Shown one piece after another: positions 23,886 through 34,830 of a DNA stretch of 64,000 nucleotides. The notes beneath the pieces are model-generated. The model was not told the DNA's origin and made no database searches. It saw nothing but the letters and a program-made list of their open reading frames with translations. The position numbers and the translations under genes were made by a program. Each line of letters opens with the position of its first letter. The first letter of the stretch is position 1. This stretch comes from Arachnopeziza araneosa (taxonomy: Eukaryota; Ascomycota; Leotiomycetes; Helotiales; Arachnopezizaceae), in assembly GCA_003988855.1 (NCBI GenBank), contig QYAI01000005.1, positions 186,001 to 250,000 on the forward strand, written 5' to 3'.

Positions 23886-24335
23886 GTTTGATGCTGCTTC
23901 CAAGGCCGAATCGCAAAATATTTTGGACGCACGACATCGCGTACATATCCCTGCACAAATGTTATGCACGGAGTCAGTAATGATTTGGCCCTTCGAAACT
24001 TTAGCAGTCTACAGATCTCATGTATATCCTTCAAAAACAGTTAAAAGACAGAATCACACTACAGGTAGATTTTCATGTAGATTCAGATTTAGCACGTTCA
24101 TAACCGTGACAACTTTAATATTAAAGAGAAGTTTAAACAGCCCCATGAACCTCGTTTTATATGAATCGATGTCTGGTCCTAAGCTCATCTACTTTTCCAC
24201 ATCTAAGCTCCTCTCAAGGTAAACTCGGCAGGGCCGATCTTGTATGCTGGAAGTCCTCCGACCCAGAAGAAGTCAAATCCCATATATTACAACTCCTAAC
24301 GCCCTCAAATATGTGCAGTTTTTGGTTTTCTCTTT
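23886..24335. promoter_or_regulatory. Intergenic, upstream of OXA1 and downstream of MIM1
   Basis: 450 bp with no coding signal beyond an in-frame upstream extension of OXA1 to a Met at 23969. I judge that extension less likely because the resulting N-terminus is Cys-rich and unlike a presequence. Confidence 0.4.
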
Positions 24336-24873
24336 TTATTCCATGCTTGTCAAATCCTCCAAGTTTCCCGCCCTTCTCCTTCGCTCCATCGGGTCATCTC
24401 TCACTTCAATTCCTGGCCCTATCGCATGCCGACTTCGCCCTGCTGGGAAAACCTAGAAGTGATGTGTTAGCTTTGGACGTATTTGTGCAGTTGATCAACA
24501 CTTCCGCGTCCAAGCTGAAGCATGGGAACGAGACCACAAAGATATTGTCCGATTTTCTCTCAATCTCCAGCAAGAAAAATAAAAGCTTCGCGGTTACCTT
24601 TGTGCCTCCCCACCCCAATCGAAACGCAGCTTCATGTGCAAAAAGCTCTCCAAATCCGAGCATAAGCCCATTGACGAAGGGCAAAAGGAGGTTAATCGCT
24701 GCGCCCCGTAACAACCCCCAGAGAGTAGGAGGAGTGTAAAGAATCATCGGCGGAGAGCTCGAGGAGGATGGTGGAGATGGAGAGAGGTCGTCATTGCCAG
24801 AGTACTGCTCGGAGTCGGAGGGAATGGTCATGGAAGACTCTGTCATGGGATTGATCTGGTTTTCGGTCGACAT
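24336..24873 (-). CDS. MIM1: Mitochondrial import protein 1 (Mim1/Tom13), outer-membrane insertase
   Basis: Two exons, 24873-24598 and 24452-24336 (minus strand), give 130 aa. Mim1 is a small outer-membrane protein that inserts alpha-helical proteins, including TOM receptors. The Ser/Pro-rich cytosolic N-terminus is followed by the family core: LWGLLRGAAINLLLPFVNGL is the single membrane segment with its G-x-x-x-G-like face, then LGFGELFAHEAAFRLGWGG. Exon 2 supplies VFPAGRSRH, then AIGPGIEVRDDPMERRRR and the stop. The 145 nt intron sits exactly between GGTK and VFP and has a GTAACC donor. The exon 2 frame is short and hidden among overlapping frames, so an unspliced reading loses the conserved tail. 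The gene is divergent from the UBX cofactor gene, 354 bp apart, and tandem with OXA1. Confidence 0.9.
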
Positions 24874-25227
24874 GATGGGCTGACGAACACCTCAGAAGAG
24901 GTCAACAGAAGCCAAGCGTCGAAGATAATATACAAGCTCAATGGTTGAATTGGGACAAGGCGTGAAGCGAGAGTGAACTTGTCCCAAATTGAGGCTTGGG
25001 GCGGGCTGGTCTGTGTTGAAGCGGGCCTCTCCGCTAGCGCATTAGGAGGCGGGGTGACGCCAAAGAGCTGCCTTCACGCGTTCTAGAGAGCTTCACTTTT
25101 CTCCGCCTCATTTGGCGCCCAGCCTCACATTCACTATCAAGAGCTACTTTTCGGAAACCCGTGGTCTCTGCTCCTTCAAGTCTTTCCCACAAAGCTTCGT
25201 CGTCTACTTCAACAACCAAAAAAAACC
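24874..25227. promoter_or_regulatory. Divergent promoter MIM1 / SHP1
   Basis: A 354 bp region between two start codons. It is relatively GC-rich near 25000-25060 (gggcgggctgg, gggcctctccgc). A shared promoter for two housekeeping genes is inferred. Confidence 0.5.
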
Positions 25228-26621
25228 ATGGATGAATCAAACCACGAAGAGCTCATTGCTCAGTTCCGAGAGCTAACTAAATGCTCCGAAGCTACTGTGG
25301 GTGAAATCTCTTGTTCTTTCTGTTTGGGAAGACACTGGCATTAATACCTATCTCCACAGGCGGTGCAATACTTGACTGCGAACAGATGGGATGTCGGTGG
25401 AGCGGCTGCAGAATATTTTGTGATTCAGGAAGAAGGCGGAGAAGGAGAAGGACAACCAGAGCTAGAGGAGGATGAAGACGAGCCAGCCATACCCGAGCCA
25501 GAATACACTGGACCTCGCACACTAGATGGCAGGCCTGCTCCAGCATCTATCCCAACAGTTGGCTCAGGCTCAGGATCAGGATCTGCCCCACCACCAAAGA
25601 AGAAGGGTGGAATTGCAACACTAGGCTCCTTGAACCAGGCTGCACCATCTGGCCATGCAGGTCATGGACATGCTCATGATGATGACGACGAGGAATCCGA
25701 TGATGAGGACTATGAGCCGGACGAGGAGCCAAGAGACTTGTTCGCTGGTGGCGAGAAATCTGGTTTGGCAGTTCAAGACCCCTCAAATCGCAACGACTCT
25801 AGAAAAGTTGTGAACGACATTTTGAAGAAAGCGAGAGCGTATGTTCCTCCCCATTCGACTTTATTTCCATATTAACGCAACACAGAAATGCTCAAAGACC
25901 AGGTGGCGAGCCTTCTTCAGCACCTCCTTCACGGTTTCGCGGCAGTGGTGTGACACTTGGCGGTGATGATGCACCATCTCAGGTTGTTCCCGACCCTCAC
26001 CCATCAACTCTAGATCCTGGCCCAACTCAAACGCGGATTCTACATCTTTGGGAGGATGGTTTTAGCATTGAAGATGGTCCTTTACGCCGTTTTGACGATC
26101 CTCAAAACGCCCATGATCTCCAGATGATCCGCCAAGGTCGTGCTCCTCTTCATCTTATGGGTGTTTCTCCTGATCAACCAGTCGATGTTCAGTTGATCAA
26201 GCATGATAGTAAATATACGGCTCCACCAAAAATTTACAAGCCTTTCTCTGGCTCAGGTCAAAGATTAGGCAGTCCAACCCCCGGCCCGTCTACTCCAGTC
26301 GTCACACAAGTCCAAGCACCTGCTGCTGCATCTTCATCCTCTGCTCAATCAGCTGCCGTGCCTGAGATTGACTCCTCCCAACCTACTGTCACTTTAAGAA
26401 TCCAACTTGCAAACGGAACGAGACTGCCAGCTAGGTTCAACACTACTAATACGATTGGTGACGTATATGGATTCGTCGATAGAGCATATCCTGGAAGCAA
26501 CTCTAGACCTTGGGTTCTTGCTACTACTTTCCCCAATAAGGAACACACCGACAAAAGCTTGGCTTTAGGCGATGTTGCAGAATTTAAGAGAGGTGGAACA
26601 GCAGTACAAAAGTGGACATAA
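25228..26621 (+). CDS. SHP1: p47/Shp1-type UBX cofactor of Cdc48
   Basis: Three exons (25228-25296, 25360-25838, 25886-26621) give 427 aa. Shp1/p47 adaptors link the AAA ATPase Cdc48/p97 to ubiquitinated substrates and membrane fusion. Domain order is canonical: a UBA domain at residues 1-45 (EELIAQFRELTKCSEATAVQ, split by intron 1); an acidic linker with runs of D/E; a SEP domain at about 210-290 (RILHLWEDGFSIEDGPLRRF, then QGRAPLHLMGVSPDQPVDVQ); and a UBX domain at about 345-427 (TVTLRIQLANGTRLPARFN, then TTFPNKEHTDKSLALGDV). The Cdc48-contacting loop, normally FPR in UBX, reads FPN here (TTFPNK), as in other p47 proteins. Length is typical. The start is the first ATG after the promoter. 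Confidence 0.92.
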
Positions 26622-27281
26622 AGGTGTGCTAGGGAGCTGATTCGAACACATAGAATATGTGGGATGAAATGATGGAAACTTGCATGGTAACAACCAGGAC
26701 CTTAATCGCATTGGCGTTGGCTGGAAGGCTAGAGCTTCCGTGTTATCATAAGTAAAATGACATAAATGATTCATAGACATCAAAAACGGCCTTACATATT
26801 TTCACATTTCTCTCCATCATCTTCAATTTGTAGTGCCACAGCTCGACTCCACATATGAGAATTTTCTTCCTATCATCGTCTAAAGAGCATTAACAGCTCC
26901 GTTTCAAAATATTGACCTTTCCATCATCGGCCATATCTAGCGAACCACTACATGTCTGATTAGATGCAGCTATTACTATAAGACCTCAGATCCAAGACAA
27001 TTAACGCTATATTATGGCTTCATAGACCTCGTATAACAATAAATATAGACTTCCTCGAGCTTTCTATCAAGAAATTGTGAGGCCAAAAAATTGTAAAACT
27101 TCTTCGAAAATGAAAGTCTAGACTAGGTTTACTCGGGACGAGATAGAAGGCCTACTACCTGACTTCAGACCGTCTTTCCCACGACGATAATTGAACGCTG
27201 GAAAAAAAAAATTTCAAATGAAAAAGTGAAAGGTAGTGCGTAGAAAAAGAAAAAAAAACTCCAAAAGGTACGGGTGTACTG

Positions 27282-27305
27282 AAAAAGCGTCGCTTCTCGC
27301 TTTTT
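27282..27305. repeat. Inverted repeat, 8 bp arms, 8 nt loop
   Basis: AAAAAGCG at 27282-27289 pairs perfectly with CGCTTTTT at 27298-27305. The stem-loop could be a transcript 3' end structure or the end of a small mobile-element relic; neither is established. Confidence 0.55.
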
Positions 27306-27348
27306 GCATCCTACCAGGTTAGCCATCCTTTTATGGTTTTATATCCAC

Positions 27349-27432
27349 TTTTAATGTCTAGTGTTAATATCTAGTGTTAATAGCTAGTATTAGTGTCTAG
27401 CGTTAGTATCCAGTTTAATTATCCAGTTTTAT
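27349..27432. repeat. Degenerate short tandem repeat, unit about 14 nt (TCTAGTGTTAATA)
   Basis: Five to six diverged copies of a TCTAGTGTTAATA-like unit follow each other (variants TCTAGTGTTAATA, GCTAGTATTAGTG, TCTAGCGTTAGTA, TCCAGTTTAATTA). It is adjacent to a GGCCC...GGGCC palindrome at 27448-27463. This is noncoding minisatellite-type sequence. Confidence 0.65.
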
Positions 27433-27613
27433 GATTACACCCCTTGTGGCCCCTAGTAGGGCCTAGGGTGCACCGATTTTAGTTTATTTAATGTTATGTA
27501 CCTCAATCGATGGCTAGGTGAGTGAATCCGGCCATAAAGGTAGTTAATGAGCAGGCTTAGTTAAAATCGCGAGGCAGGTGACTTCTTTGATTCTATACGC
27601 TGCAGAGATTGTT

Positions 27614-29563
27614 TTAATCATCATCACCATCATCACTCTCATCCTTAGTCAAGTCATCCATCACTACAGATCGATAATCCTCCCCTCTGCGCGGTACTGG
27701 TCTTCGAGACCACATACCAAAGACGACTACACTACACCCAATCATCAACAGACTCCCGAAAGCCAACCACCTAAACTGGCTTGGCTGGCTAAATATTATT
27801 GTTGCCGCCCAATGACATAATTCGCATAGAGAGCGGAAGGATTGCTCTGTCCCAGCAAATGTTGAGCGCTGGGAAGCGGGGATCTCAACTTGGCCGAGTT
27901 CTTGCACCATGAGTTGAATCATGTAGTGTCCGACTCGGGAAAGGGAAAGGAAGGTGAAGAGGATGAGTGGTGCTATTAGATATGCTGATGCGGTTGTACT
28001 CGTCTTTGAATCGTTGGTCTCAGTTGGAGGAGGCTGGGAAAGATTCCAAAGGACAAGAACGACAGGAATCTATAAAGAAACTGTATTAGTACCATCTCAT
28101 ATAAGCTTAGGCAGAGAGTTACCATGCACAAGAACTGAGCTGACACGCCCCAGAAACCGACTCTCCTGAGAATCCTCCCTTCAAGCTGCTCCTCCTCTAC
28201 ATCATCATTTATTTCCTTAATGCTTAAATAATTGTTGCGCTTTCGAAGAAACCCAACAACCCATGGTGTTATTATCGTACCAGAAAGTCCTAATATAGCA
28301 CCTGAAGCCCTTGCGATTGTGATTGATGGTAGCGAAAATCCTATTTCAAGTAAATAGGTAATCAGAGTAGCCGAATAAGCAAGCACGGTTAGCTGTAGTA
28401 GTGCGATAGCAATTGATGCTGGCCACATTGATATTGAGAAATAATGCTTCAGTCGTAATGCCGGGTCTTGGTATAACGCAATGTACAACCTCTTCGGCCA
28501 AGACGAGACTCCAGGCTTGAGGAGTGAGTACTGGTTCTCAGCTTCCATATCCTCCAGCGTCGATTGATCACCGGATGGCTTTTTCGGCACCAATAAAATC
28601 TCTCGATTCTCTCTGAATAGCCAAACGACACATAACAACTCCATAAAAAAGAAGAATACTGTGATAGCACAGAGAAGTAGAAGCCAAGCGGTACGAGAGT
28701 CGAAGTACGCCACCACTAACGGAAGTAATGAAGGCGCAATGAGTTGACAGGCCATTTCGAGCCTGATCATCACGGCGTTGACTTGCGTAAGGCCATAAGA
28801 TGTCTCATTGACACCAGGTCCTACGAGAACAGGAATCAAATCTCTCTCGACCGAGAGACGATTTCCTATTGCACTGAGATCGTGGACGATATCCAGTATA
28901 ATAAGCAGAGTAAATAGCAATCCGCTGTTGATACTAGAGTAAGGACCATCAGACGTGGTGGGGTTTGGATCTCCAACTAAGATGGGCCATAAAAGCCAGC
29001 CCAGCCAGGACAGAAAGATCGCGCTGGAGTTCAAAAAAAGCGTCATCAACAGTGGAGATAATCTTAACGGTGATTTATCTACCCAGTTTCCGATTGCTGA
29101 AGCGCAGAGCATAGACATGATAGTGGACAAAATACCTCTATATATTCATGGTAAGCACGTGGCCTGAATAGTCTCGAAATTGAATTAGACTTACCGAATC
29201 GATGTTGCTTTAAGTGTACCAGGAAAGGCACGAGCAATAAGGTAGATCTGTTCAGTTAGTACTTTGCTTTTCAAACTGGATCTTGAATTTTACCGAAACA
29301 AACTCGTACGTTCTCGAGTTCCACATGAACAAAAAATGTAAGGCATAAACCTTCCACCATTTCTTCCTCTCTCGCCATGAAACGGCCTTGTTAATCAAAG
29401 GTCGAGAGCCTAATGTCAAACTCTCCTCTTCTTCTTTCTCCTCAAAACTTCTTCTCAACTCGTACGAATCATGATCTCGCTCTCTGGGTGCCTCGTCGTA
29501 CGCCGCAGTAAGCGCGACTTGACTCTTCGTCGAGTTCCCCCTGCTATGTGACTTCGATGACAT
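27614..29563 (-). CDS. Ferroportin-like (SLC40) transporter, 597 aa
   Basis: Four exons on the minus strand: 29563-29294, 29247-29195, 29137-28123 and 28069-27614. SLC40 proteins export Fe(II) or related metals across membranes; fungal members are little studied and may sit in the plasma or vacuolar membrane. The charged N-terminal tail is followed by a first helix (LHFLFMWNSRTYEFVSIYLI) that corresponds to the SLC40 start, then RGILSTIMSMLCASAIGNWV, RNRL-like ISLDIVHD region (LLIILDIVHDLSAIGNRLSV), and about ten more hydrophobic helices. The GPGVNE-like loop and the long cytosolic loop around residue 280 fit the family. Exon 4 adds two helices (SAYLIAPLILFTFLSLSRVG; FRWLAFGSLLMIGCSVVVFG) and an acidic end. 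The 53 nt second exon is short but phase-consistent. Iron is inferred from family only. Confidence 0.82.
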
Positions 29564-30390
29564 GACCTCTACATTGGTATCCGTCTCAAGATTCGAATTT
29601 TATTTCATGGTTATGAAACATTCATGATCCTCGATTCACGTCAAAAGAGTACAGTAAGCTCCTATTTTCTTATTACGCCAAGTCATCTATTAGCTTCAGC
29701 CGAAAGGGGTAATGGTGGCGTTCCTCTCAGCCGCAGTTCGCTAGACAAATAGGAATTAACTGTCTTTAAATTCTTAGTCAGACAACTTTTTCAAACTGGT
29801 GAAACTGAGTTGAACAAAATATTTATGAAAACTAGATTCCTGGTCAACGTCTTATGAAAGAAACCTAGAGGTATCTATGACTTTAATCACGTGTTCATGC
29901 ATGGAAAAGGGGTGAAATTGTTGACAGTCTCGCTAGCCTTAGCCATGAAAATACAAGAATAACTTAGACAACGTAAGGCCTGGGAGGCGCCAAGTGATAC
30001 TCAAACTTTTACCGAGAACATGATACTATCACCATCCAATGTTGATGACTAGGGGAAGATTTCAATATCTCGACGCAGTTCATTTACATTTTCTGTCAAT
30101 TAACTGCTCGGGTCTGCAAAGTGGGTGGGAACGGCCGAAGGGCTCCCTCACGACGTGCTGAATCACAATATTCATGTCTGATATCCAGTAAGATGTGAAA
30201 CGTAGGAACTTTGTGCAATTTCATAACTGGACCTTATGAAAGCTCGTTAGCAATGATTCTTTCATATCACTTAGGAGAATCTTACTTTCATGACAAATGC
30301 CCTTTCCTCCAACATTCCCTTTAGCCTGACGTGCTCTTTCACGCGGCATCCTATCTCAATCATGAAACAGATACCTCTAGAGCTAAACAT
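29564..30390. promoter_or_regulatory. Intergenic, ferroportin promoter and FAL1 3' region
   Basis: 827 bp without a recognisable gene, AT-rich. GATA sequences occur (for example near 30027), but I cannot show that they are functional iron-regulator sites. Confidence 0.35.
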
Positions 30391-31698
30391 TTACGACAAA
30401 AGATCTGCCACGTTCATGGGCATCTCGTCGATTTGGGTTGAGTAGTACACTGCAGACAGTCAGCTAAGTTCTATATAAAGATAATGTAAACCTACACTCG
30501 ATATCTCTCAAAATCCGAACATCTTCGCTTGTCACAAAATTAATTGCAACACCTTTTCGTCCAAATCTACCACTTCGGCCGATGCGATGGATATAATTCT
30601 CACGATTGCTTGGTAGGTCATAATTGATGACCAGTGATACCTGCTGGACATCAATACCTCGAGCCCATACATCAGTAGAAATGAGCACTCGAGAGTTTCC
30701 TTGACGAAAATCCTGCATGATGCTATCTCGCTCTTTTTGTGGCATCTCTCCATGCATTGAAGAGACGGTAAAATTGGCTTCGCGCATCTTATCTGTGAGC
30801 CAATCAACTTTTCTGCGGGTATTGCAGAAAATGACTGCTTGGGTGATAGTAAGGGTATCGTAAAGATCGCAAAGAGTATCAAATTTCCATTCTTCCTTCT
30901 CCACGGCAATAAAATATTGCTTCAGGCCCTCTAATGTCAATTCATCACGCTTGACTAAAATGCGAACGGGATCCGTCATGAACTTGGTCGTCATATCGAG
31001 AACATCGTAGGGAAGAGTAGCGGATACTACTACGACCTGAGTCGCAGGAGGCAAGTAACGGTAGACATCGTAGATTTGTTCCCGGAATCCTCGGTTTAAC
31101 AATTCATCAGCTTCGTCAAGAACCAGCATCTTTATATGGCGGGTTCGAAGATTACGACGACGAATCATATCAGCCACACGGCCCGGGGTTCCAGAAACAA
31201 TGTGTTGACCATAGTCCAGTTTGCGAATATCTTCTCCAACGTTGGTTCCTCCGATGCAGGCGTGGCACTGAACATTCATGTAGTCTCCGAGGGCCATAAC
31301 CACTGATTGAATTTGAGTAGCAAGTTCGCGAGTAGGGGATAAGACTAGAGCCTGAGTCTCTCGGACGGCAGTGTCAATGACCTGAAGCATACTGATCGAA
31401 AATGTAGCCGTTTTACCAGTACCAGATTGCGCCTGGGCAATGGTGTCGCGACCCTTGCATATTTGGACGATCGCTCGAGATTGAACTGCGGAAGGCGATT
31501 CATAACCATAGGCATAGATTCCGCGTAAGAGATTTTCTACGAACGTTTAATACGATGTTAAGGTACTATGGGAGTCGAACTACCTTTGAGATGCATGCCA
31601 TCGAAGGTTGGGATCACATTAACTTCCTTTGAGGTTGAGAATTCCATCCTCTCATCCACCTTGCGATCGATTCCTCCTGATCCAGATCCTTCTGCCAT
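30391..31698 (-). CDS. FAL1: DEAD-box RNA helicase eIF4A3/Fal1
   Basis: Three exons on the minus strand, 31698-31584, 31536-30496 and 30449-30391, give 404 aa. The family includes the exon-junction-complex helicase eIF4A3 and yeast Fal1 (18S rRNA maturation). All DEAD-box motifs are visible in order: Q-motif region YGYESPSAVQSRAI, motif I AQSGTGKT, PTRELA, TPGR, DEAD, SAT, STDVWARGIDVQQ and HRIGRSGR. Subfamily marks favour eIF4A3 over eIF4A (ACIGGTNVGEDIRKLDYGQH; WKFDTLCDLYDTLTITQAVI). The last exon, 59 nt, restores the invariant C-terminus (ELYYSTQIDEMPMNVADLLS). Its donor is GTAGGT inside the codon after DIE. The start at MAEGSGSGG is preferred to an in-frame upstream Met at 31758. It is head-to-head with PRP9, 262 bp apart. 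Confidence 0.95.
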
Positions 31699-31960
31699 GA
31701 TTGCGATGTGTGAGTAGTTTGATGTTGTTGAGTGGATTGTAGTTTGCTGTGGTAGCATCAGGCTGAACGCGAATTGGTGAAATTTTTAGCGTTGTGGAGA
31801 AACGCGGGCATCGCAAAACTTTATTGAGCCTCACTGATGAGCTTCAACACCTCGAATATCCACGCCACATACCCCCTACCGTGCTAATACTACCTTTCCC
31901 CCCGAATCTTGACGACCCCATCACTCTAAATCTCGGATTTACTACCACCCAGAACCCAAG
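31699..31960. promoter_or_regulatory. Bidirectional promoter FAL1 / PRP9
   Basis: The 262 bp between the two start codons is the only upstream space for both genes. No clear TATA box is seen. Co-regulation is inferred from the shared short region. Confidence 0.55.
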
Positions 31961-33510
31961 ATGATTTTAGAGGAGCAGAGATTCCTCCATGAGGATCTTG
32001 AGAGGCTAGAACAGGGCATAAGTGACCGTGTTGCAGAAGAACCACGACATGTAAGCTTTCGGCGCAACGTAATCCACTTCAATAGTTAACATAGAACTTC
32101 TAGGTACGTGAACGATTAAATCGAGATCATCAAATGGCAGGGTTCCTTGATCGCATTCAAGATCAGTCGAAGCGGCTACTAGATATCTACAACGATGCAG
32201 ACGGTTCTAGATCAAAAGAGATCCAATCAATATCTACCGGCGAACCTCTCGAAGAGTTTTACAAACAGCTGACAGAGATCAAATCTTTTCATCAAAGATA
32301 TCCAAATGAGCCTGTTGAGAATCTAGAGCGTGCGTACAAGAAGAGAACACTGGCCGAAGGAGAGACTCCCTCCTACGAAATAGATAACCTCTTTACCGGT
32401 GAAGAAGCATTCGGCAAATACCTCGATCTCACATCGATCCATGAATTATACCTTAATCTACCCAGCATCAAGCGCCTCACATACCTTCAATACCTCGACG
32501 CATTTGACACCTTTACGCCACCACAGTTATCAATAAAGCGACCTGACAAGTTAACAGATCAATACTTCACGTATGTCGGAGAGTTGGCCAAATATCTGGA
32601 GAGCTTCATGAGAAGAACAAGGCCTCTAGAGGACTTGGAAAGACTGTTCCAGAGCTTCGATGAGGACTTTGAAAAGGCATGGGAGAATAATGAAGTACCG
32701 GGATGGAAGTTGGAAATCCCAACACCTTCGATTGGTCCTGGTGCAGAAGGTGTCTGGTGCGCCGATTGCGAGAAAGAGTTTAAGAACGACAATGTTTACA
32801 AGTCGCACTTGACGGGCAAAAAACACATTCGGGCAGCAGAGGCAAGAGCTGCTAGGCAGGATGGAGGTAGCAATGATGCTAACGGTACTGCAAGACAAGG
32901 ACCAAGCGCTCTGCACTTGAAAGAGCGGGCTATAGCCGAGCGAGAATACAGATCAAAGCGACTTGCGGCAGCAATGTCACAGGAGAGAAGCGATACTCGT
33001 GTTAATGTGGAACGAAAACAAGGAATGACAGAGCGCGAACGGCAAATGGAGCTAGATGCTTTATTTGCAGAGACAACGTCAGCGCTTCCCCAAGCTGGTG
33101 ACTCTGACAGCGAATCTGATGGAGACGAGAAAATTTACAATCCGCTAAAACTTCCGTTGGCTTGGGATGGAAAACCCATTCCTTTTTGGTTGTATAAACT
33201 TCACGGTCTTGGCGTCGAGTTCAAGTGTGAAATTTGTGGTAACTACGTTTACATGGGCAGAAGAGCTTTCGATAAGCATTTTAATGAGACGCGGCATATC
33301 TACGGACTAAAATGTTTGGGCATCACGAACACAACCTTGTTCCGAGAGATCACCGATATTGCCGATGCAGCAAAGTTGTGGGACAAAATTCAACGTGATA
33401 AGCAAAAGGGACGGAAAGATGAGGGTAGCGTTGTCCAGATGGAAGACGCTGACGGGAACGTTATGCCCGAAAAGGTCTACTACGATTTGCAAAAGCAAGG
33501 ACTGCTCTAG
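31961..33510 (+). CDS. PRP9: Splicing factor SF3a subunit 3 (SF3a60/Prp9)
   Basis: Two exons (31961-32050, 32104-33510) give 498 aa. SF3a60 is part of the U2 snRNP and is needed for pre-spliceosome assembly at the branch site. The N-terminus (MILEEQRFLHEDLERLEQGI) and the SF3a60 helical region (LPSIKRLTYLQYLDAFDTF) match the family. A first C2H2 finger starts at Cys 249 (CADCEKEF ... HLTGKKH). The highly conserved C-terminal block reads LPLAWDGKPIPFWLYKLHGL, followed by the second, matrin-type finger from Cys 405 (CEICGNYVYMGRRAFDKHF). The upstream 30 codons are in exon 1, separated by a 53 nt intron. Length is normal for the family. Confidence 0.95.
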
Positions 33511-33913
33511 GTAAAATTCATGCCAACCTGTATACTATTGTATGTATCCAATCCCAGCTAAGCTTGAAAGATATTCTAGATTAATGTGAAATATTTTTCT
33601 TCGCAAATCTGAAGATTGCAAGCGTGGATCGCCTTCAAGCTACTGGCTAAAGCTTGCCGAAGTATTTCGAGTGCAAACTAGTATTTGCTATTACGCAGAC
33701 CCTATGCTATAGTGCGTCACTACTACAATTTGCTGGACGCACCTGATTTTCTTGAAGATTAGGAAAGACACCGTCTTGACTAAGTCACACTAGTCATCTC
33801 AAGGTCTATAAAACTGACAAAACCTCTCTCCTTTCCCTTTTTCCCTTCCTGATAATCTTTGTTTTCAAAAGCTTCCCTCTATCACATCAAAGCCTCTACT
33901 TCGCACCAACAAA
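33511..33913. promoter_or_regulatory. Promoter of the secreted-protein gene, with TATA box
   Basis: 403 bp. TATAAA occurs at 33807-33812, about 100 bp before the ATG, followed by a pyrimidine-rich start region (ctctcctttccctttttcccttcc). This is a strong inducible-type core promoter by appearance; regulation is not known. Confidence 0.6.
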
Positions 33914-34830
33914 ATGAACCTCACGGTCTTCGTTGTCGCCGCAATCATAGCTTTCTCGGCCAAAGCACATCCAATTGCCACAACCGAATCCCATCCCGGC
34001 CCTATCTTCGCCATCAGTAGACTCCAACACCTCCCAAGTTCGACCGGCGATCTCAGTGTAACTTGGCACCAGGGGAACTTGACCAAAACCTGGGCGATTC
34101 AAAATCCCGCTTTAAAAGCTCACCTGGAGAAGATGGTCAATATTGGCTGTTATGAGAAAAACAATACAGCTGTTCGAAAGAGCATTAGCTGTATGAGAGC
34201 AATTGTTAGTATGAACCAAAATCCAACGAGGTTTAGCTAAACGAGTTTATGAAGCTCAAATACTATTCCAAACTGGGCCACCAGGCGCCTTATGGAAATC
34301 ATACCGCTCCCTTCGAGCCCGAGAAGAATAAAAGTCTTAACAACAATCCGAACGGCAATGTCTATCATAAATACCCGAAAATTTTGTCGCGTGAGAACAG
34401 TCACCGTATGCTAGCCGGACTTTTTAACAGCGAGAAAACTAATCATACTACTTCAACTTCCATAACGGAGCTTCCACAAGAACAAAACTGCAATGGACGA
34501 CAGTTCAATCTTGGTTTTCCATTCTTTCTTGGCCATGGTTCTGTCTGTTATCACTTTCCCATCGCCCAAAACTTCACCACAGCTTCTGCCGAGGTAGCAG
34601 ATCTTGCGAAGAGAGGAAGCTTTGGCCATAATATGAAAGTTGGAAACCATACCAAGGGCGGGAACGATACTTCTAACAAAGTGTTAAGTCCAGTTACTCT
34701 CACGCCTAATTCGGATGGGCTCCTTGTCCCTGGCATCTTCAGTTTCGCTCAGCCTGTTAACAAGTACTGGCATAATTTCGTGTCCTGGATCTATTATCAT
34801 AGCGGCTTAAATTTTAACCTTCATACCTAA
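33914..34830 (+). CDS. Predicted secreted protein of unknown function, 288 aa
   Basis: I do not recognise the family. Two exons, 33914-34204 and 34255-34830, are joined by a 50 nt intron with GTTAGT donor, GCTAAAC branch site and GAAG acceptor. Without splicing there would be two separate frames, the second beginning with an artificial Met; the phase-0 join removes a stop and links them. The N-terminus is a signal peptide (about residues 1-19, VFVVAAIIAFSAKA). The mature chain is Asn- and Lys-rich with many N-glycosylation sequons (NLT, NNT, NHT, NKS, NFT, NDT). Cysteines are few (two around CYEKNN and ISC, two in NCNGRQ and VCYHF), enough for two disulfides. A TATA box precedes it. Small secreted orphan or cell-wall-associated protein is the best description; an effector role is speculation. 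Confidence 0.7.

Larger units (their letters stand above)
26622..27613. other. Convergent intergenic region containing repeats
   Basis: 992 bp between the ends of SHP1 and the ferroportin-like gene. A/T-rich, with poly-A/T-bounded segments at 27200-27305, a hairpin, a degenerate short tandem repeat and a palindrome (annotated separately). No gene is seen. Confidence 0.5.

Noticed and set aside
23886..23969. Upstream Met for OXA1 (N-terminus MHNICAGICTRC)
   Set aside because: Cys-rich and not presequence-like; the Met at 23885 gives a basic amphipathic presequence.
31560..31590. GGTAGTTCGACTCCC on the minus strand, resembling a tRNA T-arm
   Set aside because: It lies in a 47 nt intron of FAL1 and no acceptor, D or anticodon arms can be formed around it.
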